Origin: Actinomycetota bacterium
GTDB lineage: Bacteria; Actinomycetota; Actinomycetes; Nanopelagicales; Nanopelagicaceae
Assembly (NCBI GenBank): GCA_005777515.1
Contig: SXMA01000083.1
Location: 1 to 12,697, forward strand
Length of the DNA stretch: 12,697 nucleotides
Reading direction: 5' to 3'
Under the pieces are notes generated by a model, which saw only the letters and a program-made list of their open reading frames with translations, was not told where the DNA came from and made no database searches. Shown piece by piece: positions 7,330 through 12,697 of the stretch. Numbering within the stretch: position 1 is the stretch's first letter; every line of letters begins with the position of its first letter. Both the position numbers and the translations under genes were made by a program.

Positions 7330-8109
7330 ATGAGCGTTCTTGATTCAATAATCGCTGGAGTCCTAGAGGATCAAGCCGTGCGCCAATTGTCTAACTCTGA
7401 GCTTGAGGAGAGGATGGCATTAGCTACTAAGCCCCTGGATGTTTTGGCAGCTCTTAGAAGAGAGAAGTTTTCAATCATTGCAGAAGTTAAGCGATCAAGC
7501 CCTAGTAAAGGGTCACTTGCCCAAATATCCTCTCCAGAAAAACTTGCACGAAAATATCAAGAGGGCGGAGCAGCAGTGATTAGCGTCTTAACTGAGCAGA
7601 GACGCTTTGGTGGATCACTGGAGGACTTTTCAAAAGTTAGAGGCGAAGTATCAATTCCACTTCTACGAAAAGACTTTATAGTCAATGAGTATCTAGTTAA
7701 GGAATCAAGAGCCTATGGCGCAGATTTAATTCTTCTTATTGTTGCAGCGCTAGGCGATGATGAATTAAAACAGCTCTATCACTTAGTGAAAAGTCTTGGC
7801 ATGGAGGCGTTAATTGAGATTCACAATCAGGAAGAACTTGAGCGGGCACTTGCTATAAGTCCAAAAATAATTGGAGTAAATGCACGAAATCTAAAGACTC
7901 TAGAGATTGATCAGAGTAATTTCGCAAAACTTCTACCTCTTATTCCATCCGGAATCGTTCGTATTGCTGAGTCAGGTATGTCTGAGCCAAGAGATGGGCA
8001 AAGCGCTTTGGTTGCTGGAGCAGATGCGATCTTGGTAGGAGAGGCTCTAGTTAAATCAGAAAATCCTGCGGATAGCGTTCGCGAATTCTTAAAAGTCGCA
8101 ATCTCTTGA
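7330..8109 (+). CDS. trpC: indole-3-glycerol phosphate synthase
   Basis: Closes CdRP to indole-3-glycerol phosphate with loss of CO2 and water; a cytoplasmic (beta-alpha)8-barrel. At 259 residues it is a single-domain TrpC without the TrpF domain that is fused in enterobacteria. All active-site residues known from the Sulfolobus enzyme can be placed: Glu52 and Lys54 (IIAEVKRSSPSKG), Lys114 (LLRKDFIV), Glu163 (ALIEIH), Asn184 and Arg186 (GVNARNL), Glu214 and Ser215 (IAESGM), plus the phosphate loop LVGEAL. The ATG is five bases past the trpE stop, with AAAGGA (7315-7320) nine bases upstream as ribosome site. No trpD lies between trpE and trpC. Its substrate would come from PriA acting as TrpF. 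Confidence 0.96.
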   Translation: MSVLDSIIAGVLEDQAVRQLSNSELEERMALATKPLDVLAALRREKFSIIAEVKRSSPSKGSLAQISSPEKLARKYQEGGAAVISVLTEQRRFGGSLEDFSKVRGEVSIPLLRKDFIVNEYLVKESRAYGADLILLIVAALGDDELKQLYHLVKSLGMEALIEIHNQEELERALAISPKIIGVNARNLKTLEIDQSNFAKLLPLIPSGIVRIAESGMSEPRDGQSALVAGADAILVGEALVKSENPADSVREFLKVAIS

Positions 8110-8117
8110 AGGGAAAG

Positions 8118-8123
8118 TAGACT
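8118..8123 (+). promoter_or_regulatory. -10-like element before trpB
   Basis: TAGACT in the 21-nt trpC-trpB gap ends seven bases before the trpB ATG, the same layout as before hisD and hisB. The only ribosome-site-like sequence, AAAGGA (8124-8129), is one base from the ATG and too close for normal use; AAGGG at 8109-8113 is too far. A leaderless internal transcript for trpBA is therefore plausible. No convincing -35 box is seen. Confidence 0.35.
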
Positions 8124-8130
8124 AAAGGAT

Positions 8131-9321
8131 ATGGAGCGCATTGAACTTGTTGGCCACTTCGGTCCCTATGGTGGGCGCTTTGTTCCAGAGGCTCTAATTG
8201 GTGCGCTGGATGAATTAGAGGCTGCTCACAACTCTGCTTCTAAAGATCCTGAATTTCAAAGAGAACTTAGCCATCTTCATAAAAGCTACACTGGGCGGCC
8301 ATCAATAATTACTGAGGCAAAAAGATTTGCTGAACATGCTGGAAATGCAAGGATTCTTTTAAAGCGTGAAGATTTAAATCACACCGGTAGCCATAAGATT
8401 AATAATGTTCTTGGTCAAGCACTTCTCACCAAGCGCATGGGTAAGAAGCGGATAATTGCTGAAACTGGAGCAGGTCAACATGGCGTTGCTTCAGCAACTG
8501 CAGCAGCCCTACTTGGTCTTGAGTGTGTGGTTTATATGGGCGAGGAAGATACAAAACGCCAATCTTTAAATGTTGCCAGAATGAAGTTGCTTGGTGCAAC
8601 AGTAATTCCAGTAACCACCGGCTCTAAGACTCTAAAAGATGCTATTAATGAAGCGATGCGCGATTGGGTAACTAATGTTTCAACTACTCACTACCTATTA
8701 GGAACTGTTGCTGGGCCACACCCTTTCCCAACTATGGTGAGAGATTTTCACCGCATAATTGGAATTGAAGCAAGGCAGCAAGTATTAGAGATGACCGGAA
8801 GACTTCCTGATGCAGTTTTAGCTTGTGTTGGCGGGGGATCTAATGCGATAGGGATATTCCATCCTTTTATTGATGATGCCGGAGTGCGGTTGATTGGTTT
8901 AGAAGCTGGTGGTGCTGGAGTTGAAAGTGGTAAACACGCTGCAACTATTGTCGGTGGGACCCCTGGAGTTCTTCATGGCACCAGGTCTTATCTACTTCAA
9001 GATAGCGATGGGCAAACCATCGAGTCTCACTCAATTTCTGCCGGCCTTGATTATCCAGGAGTAGGCCCAGAGCATGCATACCTGCATGACATTGGACGAG
9101 CTGAGTATCGAGCAATTACCGATGATCAAGCGATGCATGCCTTCTCGCTACTTTCAAAGAGTGAGGGGATAATTCCAGCAATCGAGACTGCGCACGCTCT
9201 AGCTGGAGCGCTTCAGGTAGGAAATGAATTGGGAAGTGGTGCAATCCTTCTTATTAATCTCTCAGGACGCGGCGATAAAGATGTTCAAACTGCTGCGCAG
9301 TACTTTGGAATTCCGCTCTAG
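8131..9321 (+). CDS. trpB: tryptophan synthase beta chain
   Basis: The PLP-dependent beta subunit that joins indole, channelled from TrpA, with L-serine to give L-tryptophan. The 396 residues are standard for TrpB1. PLP Lys89 is in HTGSHKINN, Glu111 in AETGAGQHG (the proton-handling glutamate), GGGSNA (234-239) binds the cofactor phosphate, and SGRGDKD (378-384) lies near the pyridine ring. [10 protein letters not shown] (307-316) is the usual COMM-domain-associated loop end. The N-terminal [15 protein letters not shown] confirms the ATG at 8131. This is the ordinary TrpB1 that pairs with TrpA, not the TrpB2 type, which is longer and lacks this N-terminus. A five-base gap plus TTG/ATG choice separates it from trpA. 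Confidence 0.97.
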   Translation: MERIELVGHFGPYGGRFVPEALIGALDELEAAHNSASKDPEFQRELSHLHKSYTGRPSIITEAKRFAEHAGNARILLKREDLNHTGSHKINNVLGQALLTKRMGKKRIIAETGAGQHGVASATAAALLGLECVVYMGEEDTKRQSLNVARMKLLGATVIPVTTGSKTLKDAINEAMRDWVTNVSTTHYLLGTVAGPHPFPTMVRDFHRIIGIEARQQVLEMTGRLPDAVLACVGGGSNAIGIFHPFIDDAGVRLIGLEAGGAGVESGKHAATIVGGTPGVLHGTRSYLLQDSDGQTIESHSISAGLDYPGVGPEHAYLHDIGRAEYRAITDDQAMHAFSLLSKSEGIIPAIETAHALAGALQVGNELGSGAILLINLSGRGDKDVQTAAQYFGIPL

Positions 9322-9326
9322 GAAAA
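9320..9326 (+). promoter_or_regulatory. ribosome binding site that decides the trpA start
   Basis: AGGAAAA overlaps the trpB stop. Its AGGA core is 12 bases before ATG 9336 and only three bases before the alternative TTG at 9327. The distance favours the ATG, although slightly long. Confidence 0.5.
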
Positions 9327-9335
9327 TTGCAATCA

Positions 9336-10139
9336 ATGGATAAAGAGAGTTTGGCGCAAGTTTTTGCACGAGCGAAGAGCGAAAATAGAGCAGCCCTAAT
9401 CGGTTACATGCCAGCGGGATTTCCAACCCTTGAAGGATCTAAAGAATTAATAAGGGCGCTAATTGCTGGGGGAGTAGACATCGTCGAAGTGGGTTTTGCA
9501 TATAGCGATCCAGTTATGGATGGCGCGATAATTCAGGAGGCTGCTGAAATCGCTCTAAGAAATAAGACTGGCGCTAAAGAAGTTCTGGAAGTTGTTTCTG
9601 GCGTGAGTGTTCCATCTCTAGTTATGTCTTATTGGAATCCCATTGAGCGGTATGGAGTCAAGGAATTCACAGAGGCTCTTGCTAGTGTGGGAGGAGTCGG
9701 GGTCATAACACCAGATTTAACTATCGAAGAATCAGGTGATTGGATTGATGAGACAGAGAGAAATGATTTGCGACGTGTATATGTTGTTGCTCCCAGCACA
9801 GATGATTCAAGATTAGCTAAAGTTGCAGATAAGTGCTCTGGATTTGTTTATGCAGCTAGCCTCATGGGGGTAACTGGCGCAAGAAACTCTCTCTCAGATA
9901 GCGCCAGTGAATTAGTTGCAAGACTTCGCAAGGTCACAAATCTTCCAATCGCAGTAGGACTTGGAGTTTCCACTGCTAATCAGGCTGCAAGCGTCGCAAA
10001 GTTTGCCGATGGGGTCATTGTGGGCTCAGCATTTATTAAGTTAGTACTACAGGCTCCTGATATTAGCCAGGCATGCAGAGAAGTCACCTCGTTAGCTCGT
10101 GAGTTGTCAGATGGGGTTAGGCAGGGCCGAGTCGGCTAG
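9336..10139 (+). CDS. trpA: tryptophan synthase alpha chain
   Basis: Cleaves indole-3-glycerol phosphate to indole and glyceraldehyde-3-phosphate, passing indole to TrpB through the complex tunnel. A (beta-alpha)8-barrel of 267 residues from the ATG at 9336. Catalytic Glu51 and Asp62 are in IVEVGFAYSDPVMDGAIIQ with the exact 11-residue spacing of Salmonella Glu49/Asp60. YAASLMGVTGAR (with the following loop) and GLGVSTANQA are the later phosphate-site motifs, in the form seen in Actinobacteria. The common GxPFSDP is GFAYSDP here, a mild divergence. An in-frame TTG at 9327 would add MQS; I prefer ATG because of ribosome-site spacing. It ends the trp genes, and 64 nt separate it from the next gene. 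Confidence 0.95.
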   Translation: MDKESLAQVFARAKSENRAALIGYMPAGFPTLEGSKELIRALIAGGVDIVEVGFAYSDPVMDGAIIQEAAEIALRNKTGAKEVLEVVSGVSVPSLVMSYWNPIERYGVKEFTEALASVGGVGVITPDLTIEESGDWIDETERNDLRRVYVVAPSTDDSRLAKVADKCSGFVYAASLMGVTGARNSLSDSASELVARLRKVTNLPIAVGLGVSTANQAASVAKFADGVIVGSAFIKLVLQAPDISQACREVTSLARELSDGVRQGRVG

Positions 10140-10188
10140 TTTCTGGAACTTGGTTTAGACTTAGAGCCATACATAGGTAAGTAAATTC

Positions 10189-10195
10189 AAAGGGG
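10189..10195 (+). promoter_or_regulatory. ribosome binding site of the DsbA-like gene
   Basis: AAAGGGG lies eight bases before GTG 10204 and supports that start. A second purine stretch, AGGA at 10197-10200, is too close. The gene is leadered, unlike hisD. The 64-nt gap (10140-10203) has AT-rich stretches such as TACATA and TAAATT that could be part of a promoter, but I cannot settle on one, and no terminator is visible after trpA. Confidence 0.55.
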
Positions 10196-10203
10196 TAGGA
10201 ATA

Positions 10204-10950
10204 GTGCCAAAAGAACCGCGCCAAAGAAAAGTAAGTAACTCTGTCAAGTCGGGAGATACTGTCACTAGAAATATCGTGATTGGCATGATTGCACTTGTAG
10301 TCGTATCTGGAGTTATCTTCACTGTTTTAGATAAGCGATCTGGTTCTAGCGTTGCACTTCCTGCATCGATTGAGAGCATCTCAAGTGCAAACAATGGTGA
10401 GCCATTAACTCCTACGATTTCTCCAGAGGCAGACTATGGCGTGGTCTTTAACGCCGATAGCCCACTAAAAATTGATATCTGGGAAGATTTTCAATGCCCA
10501 TATTGCAAGTTCTTTGAAGATGCGATGGGCGATTATATAGATACTCTAATTAGAGATAAGCAAGCAAAAGTTACTTACCACATGGCATCATTTCTCGGGC
10601 AAGAGTCAGTTCGCGCCTCTAATGCTGCAAATTGCGCAGTACCTGAAGGAAGATTTATTGAGTATCACAGAGCGCTCTTTGATATCCAAGGTGGGGAGAA
10701 CAGCGGGCTATTTTCTAATAAGAATCTTGTAGAAGTTGGCACGCGCCTTGGAATAACTAGTGAGAGCTTTGCCAACTGCGTCAATAACAATGAATCAGAC
10801 GATGTAGTTAAGAACGTAGCATCTTCAATGAAGAAAAATGGCGTTGAAGGAACTCCGACGGTATTTATCAACGGCAAGCCGTGGAATCGCACCACCTCTG
10901 AATTTAGATTAGAGGAGTTTAAGGCGGCGGTCGAAGCAGCTAAGCAGTGA
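10204..10950 (+). CDS. membrane-anchored DsbA-like thiol-disulfide oxidoreductase
   Basis: A 248-residue protein with a basic N-terminus (MPKEPRQRK), one hydrophobic segment at about 22-42, a Ser/Pro/Glu-rich linker, then a thioredoxin fold of the DsbA/Thioredoxin_4 type from about residue 75. The active site is Cys98-Pro-Tyr-Cys101 in EDFQCPYCKFF, and the cis-proline loop is GTPTVFING (Pro218). The topology (basic end inside, catalytic domain outside) fits an extracytoplasmic enzyme that makes or repairs disulfides in exported proteins. Cys144 and Cys192 lie in the helical insert and may form a second structural or redox pair, as in several actinobacterial relatives. It overlaps lgt as GTGA, so it is probably co-translated with another cell-envelope enzyme. 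Whether it works as an oxidase or an isomerase cannot be read from sequence. Confidence 0.85.
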   Translation: MPKEPRQRKVSNSVKSGDTVTRNIVIGMIALVVVSGVIFTVLDKRSGSSVALPASIESISSANNGEPLTPTISPEADYGVVFNADSPLKIDIWEDFQCPYCKFFEDAMGDYIDTLIRDKQAKVTYHMASFLGQESVRASNAANCAVPEGRFIEYHRALFDIQGGENSGLFSNKNLVEVGTRLGITSESFANCVNNNESDDVVKNVASSMKKNGVEGTPTVFINGKPWNRTTSEFRLEEFKAAVEAAKQ

Positions 10951-11768
10951 TCTTTGCTGCTATCCCTTCGCCATCTCAGTCTCAGATAGAGATTGGGCCG
11001 CTAACTTTTCACTTCTATGCCTTAAGCATAATTACAGGAATTATTGCTGCTGTTTTTATTGGAAATCGGAGATATGTTGCTCTTGGTGGCAGAGCAGGGG
11101 TAGTTAGTGATGTTGCAATCTATGCAGTTCCATTTGGAATTATCGGTGGTCGCCTCTATCACGTAATTTCCTCACCGCAGGCATATTTTGGAGCAAATGG
11201 TGATGCATTAAGTGCGCTCTACATCTGGCAAGGTGGACTTGGAATCTGGGGAGCAATTTCCCTTGGACTTCTTGGCGCATATATTGGATTTCGCAGGAAT
11301 AAATCTCGAGGCGATGTTTCCTTTGCAAGCTTTGCTGATGCGCTTGCTCCAGGGTTATTGATTGCTCAAGGCATTGGACGTTGGGGGAATTGGTTTAATA
11401 AAGAACTCTTCGGACGAGAGCTAAATGCTCCATGGGCCCTTGAAATTCCAGCTACTTATCGCCCATTTGGATATTCAAATGTTGAGACATTTCATCCGGT
11501 ATTTTTATATGAATCAATCTGGTGCTTTGTTGCAGCCCTAATTTTGATCAAAGTAGGATCTAGTAGGAAGCTTGCTCCGGGTTCAATTTTTGCTCTCTAC
11601 GTCGCGCTTTACTGTCTAGGAAGAGCTCTAATTGAGACGATTAGAATCGATGAAGCGAATTTAATTTTTGGTGTCAGGCTCAATGTTTGGACGAGCGTTG
11701 TGCTGCTCTTTGCCTCCCTTATCTACTTGCGCCAGAATCAACTATCGAAAGAATCGAGTGTAAAGTAA
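10947..11768 (+). CDS. lgt: prolipoprotein diacylglyceryl transferase
   Basis: Transfers diacylglycerol from phosphatidylglycerol to the lipobox cysteine of prolipoproteins, the first step of lipoprotein maturation, in the cytoplasmic membrane. The 273 residues show about seven hydrophobic segments and the Lgt signature GRWGNWFNKELFG (144-156), with Arg145, Asn148, Asn151 and Glu153 conserved. YIWQGGLGIWGA (92-103) has Trp where the E. coli enzyme has its His103 region; this is common in actinobacterial Lgt. FHPVFLYES (182-190) and GRALIETIR (225-233) supply later conserved positions, including Arg226 and Arg233. The GTG start overlaps the upstream stop (GTGA), and the IPSPSQSQIEIGPLTFHFYAL N-terminus is typical. 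Unlike many Actinobacteria there is no long C-terminal extension. Confidence 0.95.
   Translation: MIFAAIPSPSQSQIEIGPLTFHFYALSIITGIIAAVFIGNRRYVALGGRAGVVSDVAIYAVPFGIIGGRLYHVISSPQAYFGANGDALSALYIWQGGLGIWGAISLGLLGAYIGFRRNKSRGDVSFASFADALAPGLLIAQGIGRWGNWFNKELFGRELNAPWALEIPATYRPFGYSNVETFHPVFLYESIWCFVAALILIKVGSSRKLAPGSIFALYVALYCLGRALIETIRIDEANLIFGVRLNVWTSVVLLFASLIYLRQNQLSKESSVK
11761..11766 (+). promoter_or_regulatory. possible -10-like element before the VIT gene
   Basis: TAAAGT overlaps the lgt stop and ends six bases before GTG 11773. No ribosome site is present in the 4-nt gap or just upstream, so either a leaderless transcript starts here or translation is re-initiated after lgt. The match is to a loose TANNNT pattern only. 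Confidence 0.25.
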
Positions 11769-11772
11769 CCTC

Positions 11773-12480
11773 GTGAACCAATCTGATTTAGAGAAGAGAA
11801 ATTCTGCGCATCGCACTCATAGATCAGGATGGCTAAGAGCTGCGGTATTAGGTGTTAATGACGGGTTAGTTTCGACCGCAGCGCTCATGATTGGAATTGT
11901 CTCAGCACAAAAAAATGATTTTGTAGTCACTGTTGGTCTGGCAGGAATTGCAGCAGGAGCGATGTCAATGGCTGTCGGCGAATATGTCTCGGTTAGGTCG
12001 CAGAACGATATTGAAGAGTCAGATCGAATCTTGGAGCTGGAGCATCATCGAATTGATCCAGTGGGAGAACTTGAAGAATTAACTCAAATTTATCAATCAA
12101 GAGGTTTATCTAGAGCAACAGCTGAAAAAGTTGCTCAAGAACTTCATGCCCATGACGCACTCGGTGCCCATCTACGAGATGAGTTGGGGCAATATGAATT
12201 AACGAAGGCTCGTCCAATTCAGGCAGCGATTGCCTCTGCTCTTAGCTTCACACTTGGTGGAGCGATTCCTCTCATTGGAGCTCTTGCCCCAAGTCTTGGC
12301 GGGAAAGCAGTTTCAATTGTTGCAATTACATTCCTTGGTCTACTAATTGCCGGAGTAATTAGCGCAAAGACTTCTGGGTCAAAGATATGGCGACCAACCC
12401 TTCGAATCCTGCTTGGTGGCGCTCTAGGAATGGCGATTACCGCATCGGTAGGTCAGATTGCCCATATCTCTGGGCTCTAG
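11773..12480 (+). CDS. VIT/CCC1-family metal transporter
   Basis: A 235-residue membrane protein of the vacuolar iron transporter fold. Five hydrophobic segments are visible at about 21-43, 53-75, 149-172, 177-199 and 210-232, with a cytoplasmic acidic and His-containing region (78-148) between the second and third. GVNDGLVSTAALMIG (27-41) carries the family's conserved Asp30, and AGAMSMAVGEYVS (61-73) the conserved methionines and Glu70. These correspond to positions that carry metal in the plant VIT1 structure. The middle region has EE, ELEHH and ELEELTQIY, suitable for binding Fe2+ or Mn2+ before antiport. Related bacterial proteins export or sequester iron or manganese; the substrate here is unknown. 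GTG 11773 is the only reasonable start, four bases past lgt. Similar genes occur in this neighbourhood in other Actinobacteria, so it is probably vertical. Confidence 0.88.
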   Translation: MNQSDLEKRNSAHRTHRSGWLRAAVLGVNDGLVSTAALMIGIVSAQKNDFVVTVGLAGIAAGAMSMAVGEYVSVRSQNDIEESDRILELEHHRIDPVGELEELTQIYQSRGLSRATAEKVAQELHAHDALGAHLRDELGQYELTKARPIQAAIASALSFTLGGAIPLIGALAPSLGGKAVSIVAITFLGLLIAGVISAKTSGSKIWRPTLRILLGGALGMAITASVGQIAHISGL

Positions 12481-12546
12481 CACGCGCCAAAAAAGCTACT
12501 TCTTGATAGATTAATGCTCCTCAAAGGGCCGTCGTTGTCCCAGTAA

Positions 12547-12590
12547 CTTCGAGAACAAAATAAGAAAAAATTCGAAGCAACTAATTTTTT
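12547..12590. repeat. two nested inverted repeats upstream of gltB
   Basis: CTTCGA (12547-12552) is repeated inverted as TCGAAG (12572-12577) across a 19-base A-rich loop. Overlapping it, AAAAAATT (12565-12572) is inverted as AATTTTTT (12583-12590) across a 10-base loop, a perfect 8+8 repeat. The two structures share bases 12572-12577 region and cannot both form as RNA hairpins. The second ends three bases before the gltB ribosome site. Roles could be an operator, an RNA switch affecting gltB translation, or simple AT-rich chance. Confidence 0.4.
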
Positions 12591-12592
12591 AT

Positions 12593-12597
12593 GGGAG
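12593..12597 (+). promoter_or_regulatory. gltB ribosome binding site
   Basis: GGGAG is six bases before GTG 12604, a normal spacing, and is the only purine-rich site there. An in-frame TAA at 12601-12603 excludes any earlier start in this frame, so this site fixes the gltB start. Confidence 0.7.
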
Positions 12598-12603
12598 CGA
12601 TAA

Positions 12604-12697
12604 GTGGTCTTCTCATCTCTACCGAAGGCAGTAGGTCTCTATGACCCGGCCAACGAGCATGATGCTTGCGGTGTTGCGATGGTGGCTACCCTCAACA
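12604..12697 (+). CDS. gltB: glutamate synthase (GOGAT) large subunit, N-terminal start (partial)
   Basis: Only the first 31 codons are present; the gene runs off the right edge. GLYDPANEHDACGVAMVATL matches the start of the glutaminase domain of GltB, in which Cys22 (in HDACGV) becomes the N-terminal nucleophile after removal of a short propeptide, here 21 residues. The full enzyme moves the amide nitrogen of glutamine to 2-oxoglutarate, giving two glutamates, with GltD as partner. Its product feeds the HisC transamination and its substrate glutamine feeds HisH and TrpE-TrpG, although shared regulation is not shown. The GTG start follows a clear ribosome site. The 123 nt upstream suggest an independent promoter. 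Small C-terminal features cannot be checked. Confidence 0.9.
   Translation, partial: MVFSSLPKAVGLYDPANEHDACGVAMVATLN

Noticed and set aside
9327..9335. TTG at 9327 as the trpA start
   Set aside because: Only three bases after the ribosome site AGGA/AAA run; ATG 9336 is better placed. The difference is only three residues.
10126..10138. GCCG-AGT-CGGC at the end of trpA as a terminator
   Set aside because: Only four base pairs, within the coding sequence, and followed by TAGTTTCTGG, which is not a U-tract.
12481..12540. Terminator after the VIT gene
   Set aside because: No GC-rich hairpin with a following U-tract could be found; GGGCC/GTCCC around 12526-12541 pairs poorly.
12591..12644. A 17-codon ATG frame overlapping the gltB start, possible leader peptide
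   Set aside because: The gltB ribosome site lies within it and there is no ribosome site of its own; the peptide has no run of regulatory codons.
1..12697. CRISPR arrays, insertion sequences, tRNA/rRNA genes, phage or defence genes
   Set aside because: No regularly spaced repeats, transposase motifs, tRNA-like cloverleaf or foreign composition was seen; all genes belong to conserved housekeeping families in typical actinobacterial order.

Overview
The window is a stretch of bacterial chromosome, all genes on the + strand and packed almost without gaps. It holds the histidine biosynthesis cluster (hisD-C-B-H-A-F-I), then a partial tryptophan cluster (trpE-C-B-A). A membrane-anchored DsbA-like thiol oxidoreductase, the lipoprotein diacylglyceryl transferase lgt, a VIT/CCC1-type metal transporter and the first codons of gltB follow. 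At the left edge is the 3' end of a dnaE-type DNA polymerase III alpha gene. The gene order (his cluster, hisI, trpE, trpC, trpB, trpA, DsbA-like, lgt, with gltB downstream) and the protein sequences are typical of Actinobacteria. The AT-rich composition, short intergenic gaps and compact genes suggest a streamlined low-GC actinobacterium, for example a freshwater acI/Nanopelagicales-type organism. That lineage call is inference from composition and gene order, not from a marker gene.

Region 1 (1-278): dnaE 3' end and a 49-nt gap that carries a perfect TAATTG-N6-CAATTA inverted repeat and a -10-like TAGAAT six bases before the hisD GTG. Region 2 (279-2722): hisD and hisC, overlapping by one base. 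Region 3 (2723-2791): a 69-nt gap with a small hairpin and a second leaderless-type promoter candidate. Region 4 (2792-5818): hisB, hisH, hisA/priA, hisF and hisI. B/H, H/A and A/F overlap by 3 to 4 bases (TTGA, ATGA, ATGA), so their translation is probably coupled. Region 5 (5819-10139): trpE starts on the base after the hisI stop, followed by trpC, trpB and trpA. Region 6 (10140-12480): DsbA-like, lgt (GTGA overlap) and VIT transporter. Region 7 (12481-12697): 123 nt of AT-rich DNA with two nested inverted repeats, then the gltB start.

The genes supply most steps of histidine synthesis but not hisG or hisE. For tryptophan they supply TrpE, TrpC, TrpB and TrpA but not TrpG, TrpD or TrpF. The HisA here has the residues of PriA, the actinobacterial isomerase that serves both HisA and TrpF steps, which explains the missing trpF and links the two pathways biochemically. 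No mobile element, CRISPR array, tRNA, rRNA or pseudogene was seen. I found no convincing undescribed system. The points worth a second look are regulatory: the hisD palindrome, a recurring -10-to-start-codon spacing that suggests leaderless mRNAs, and the structured region before gltB.
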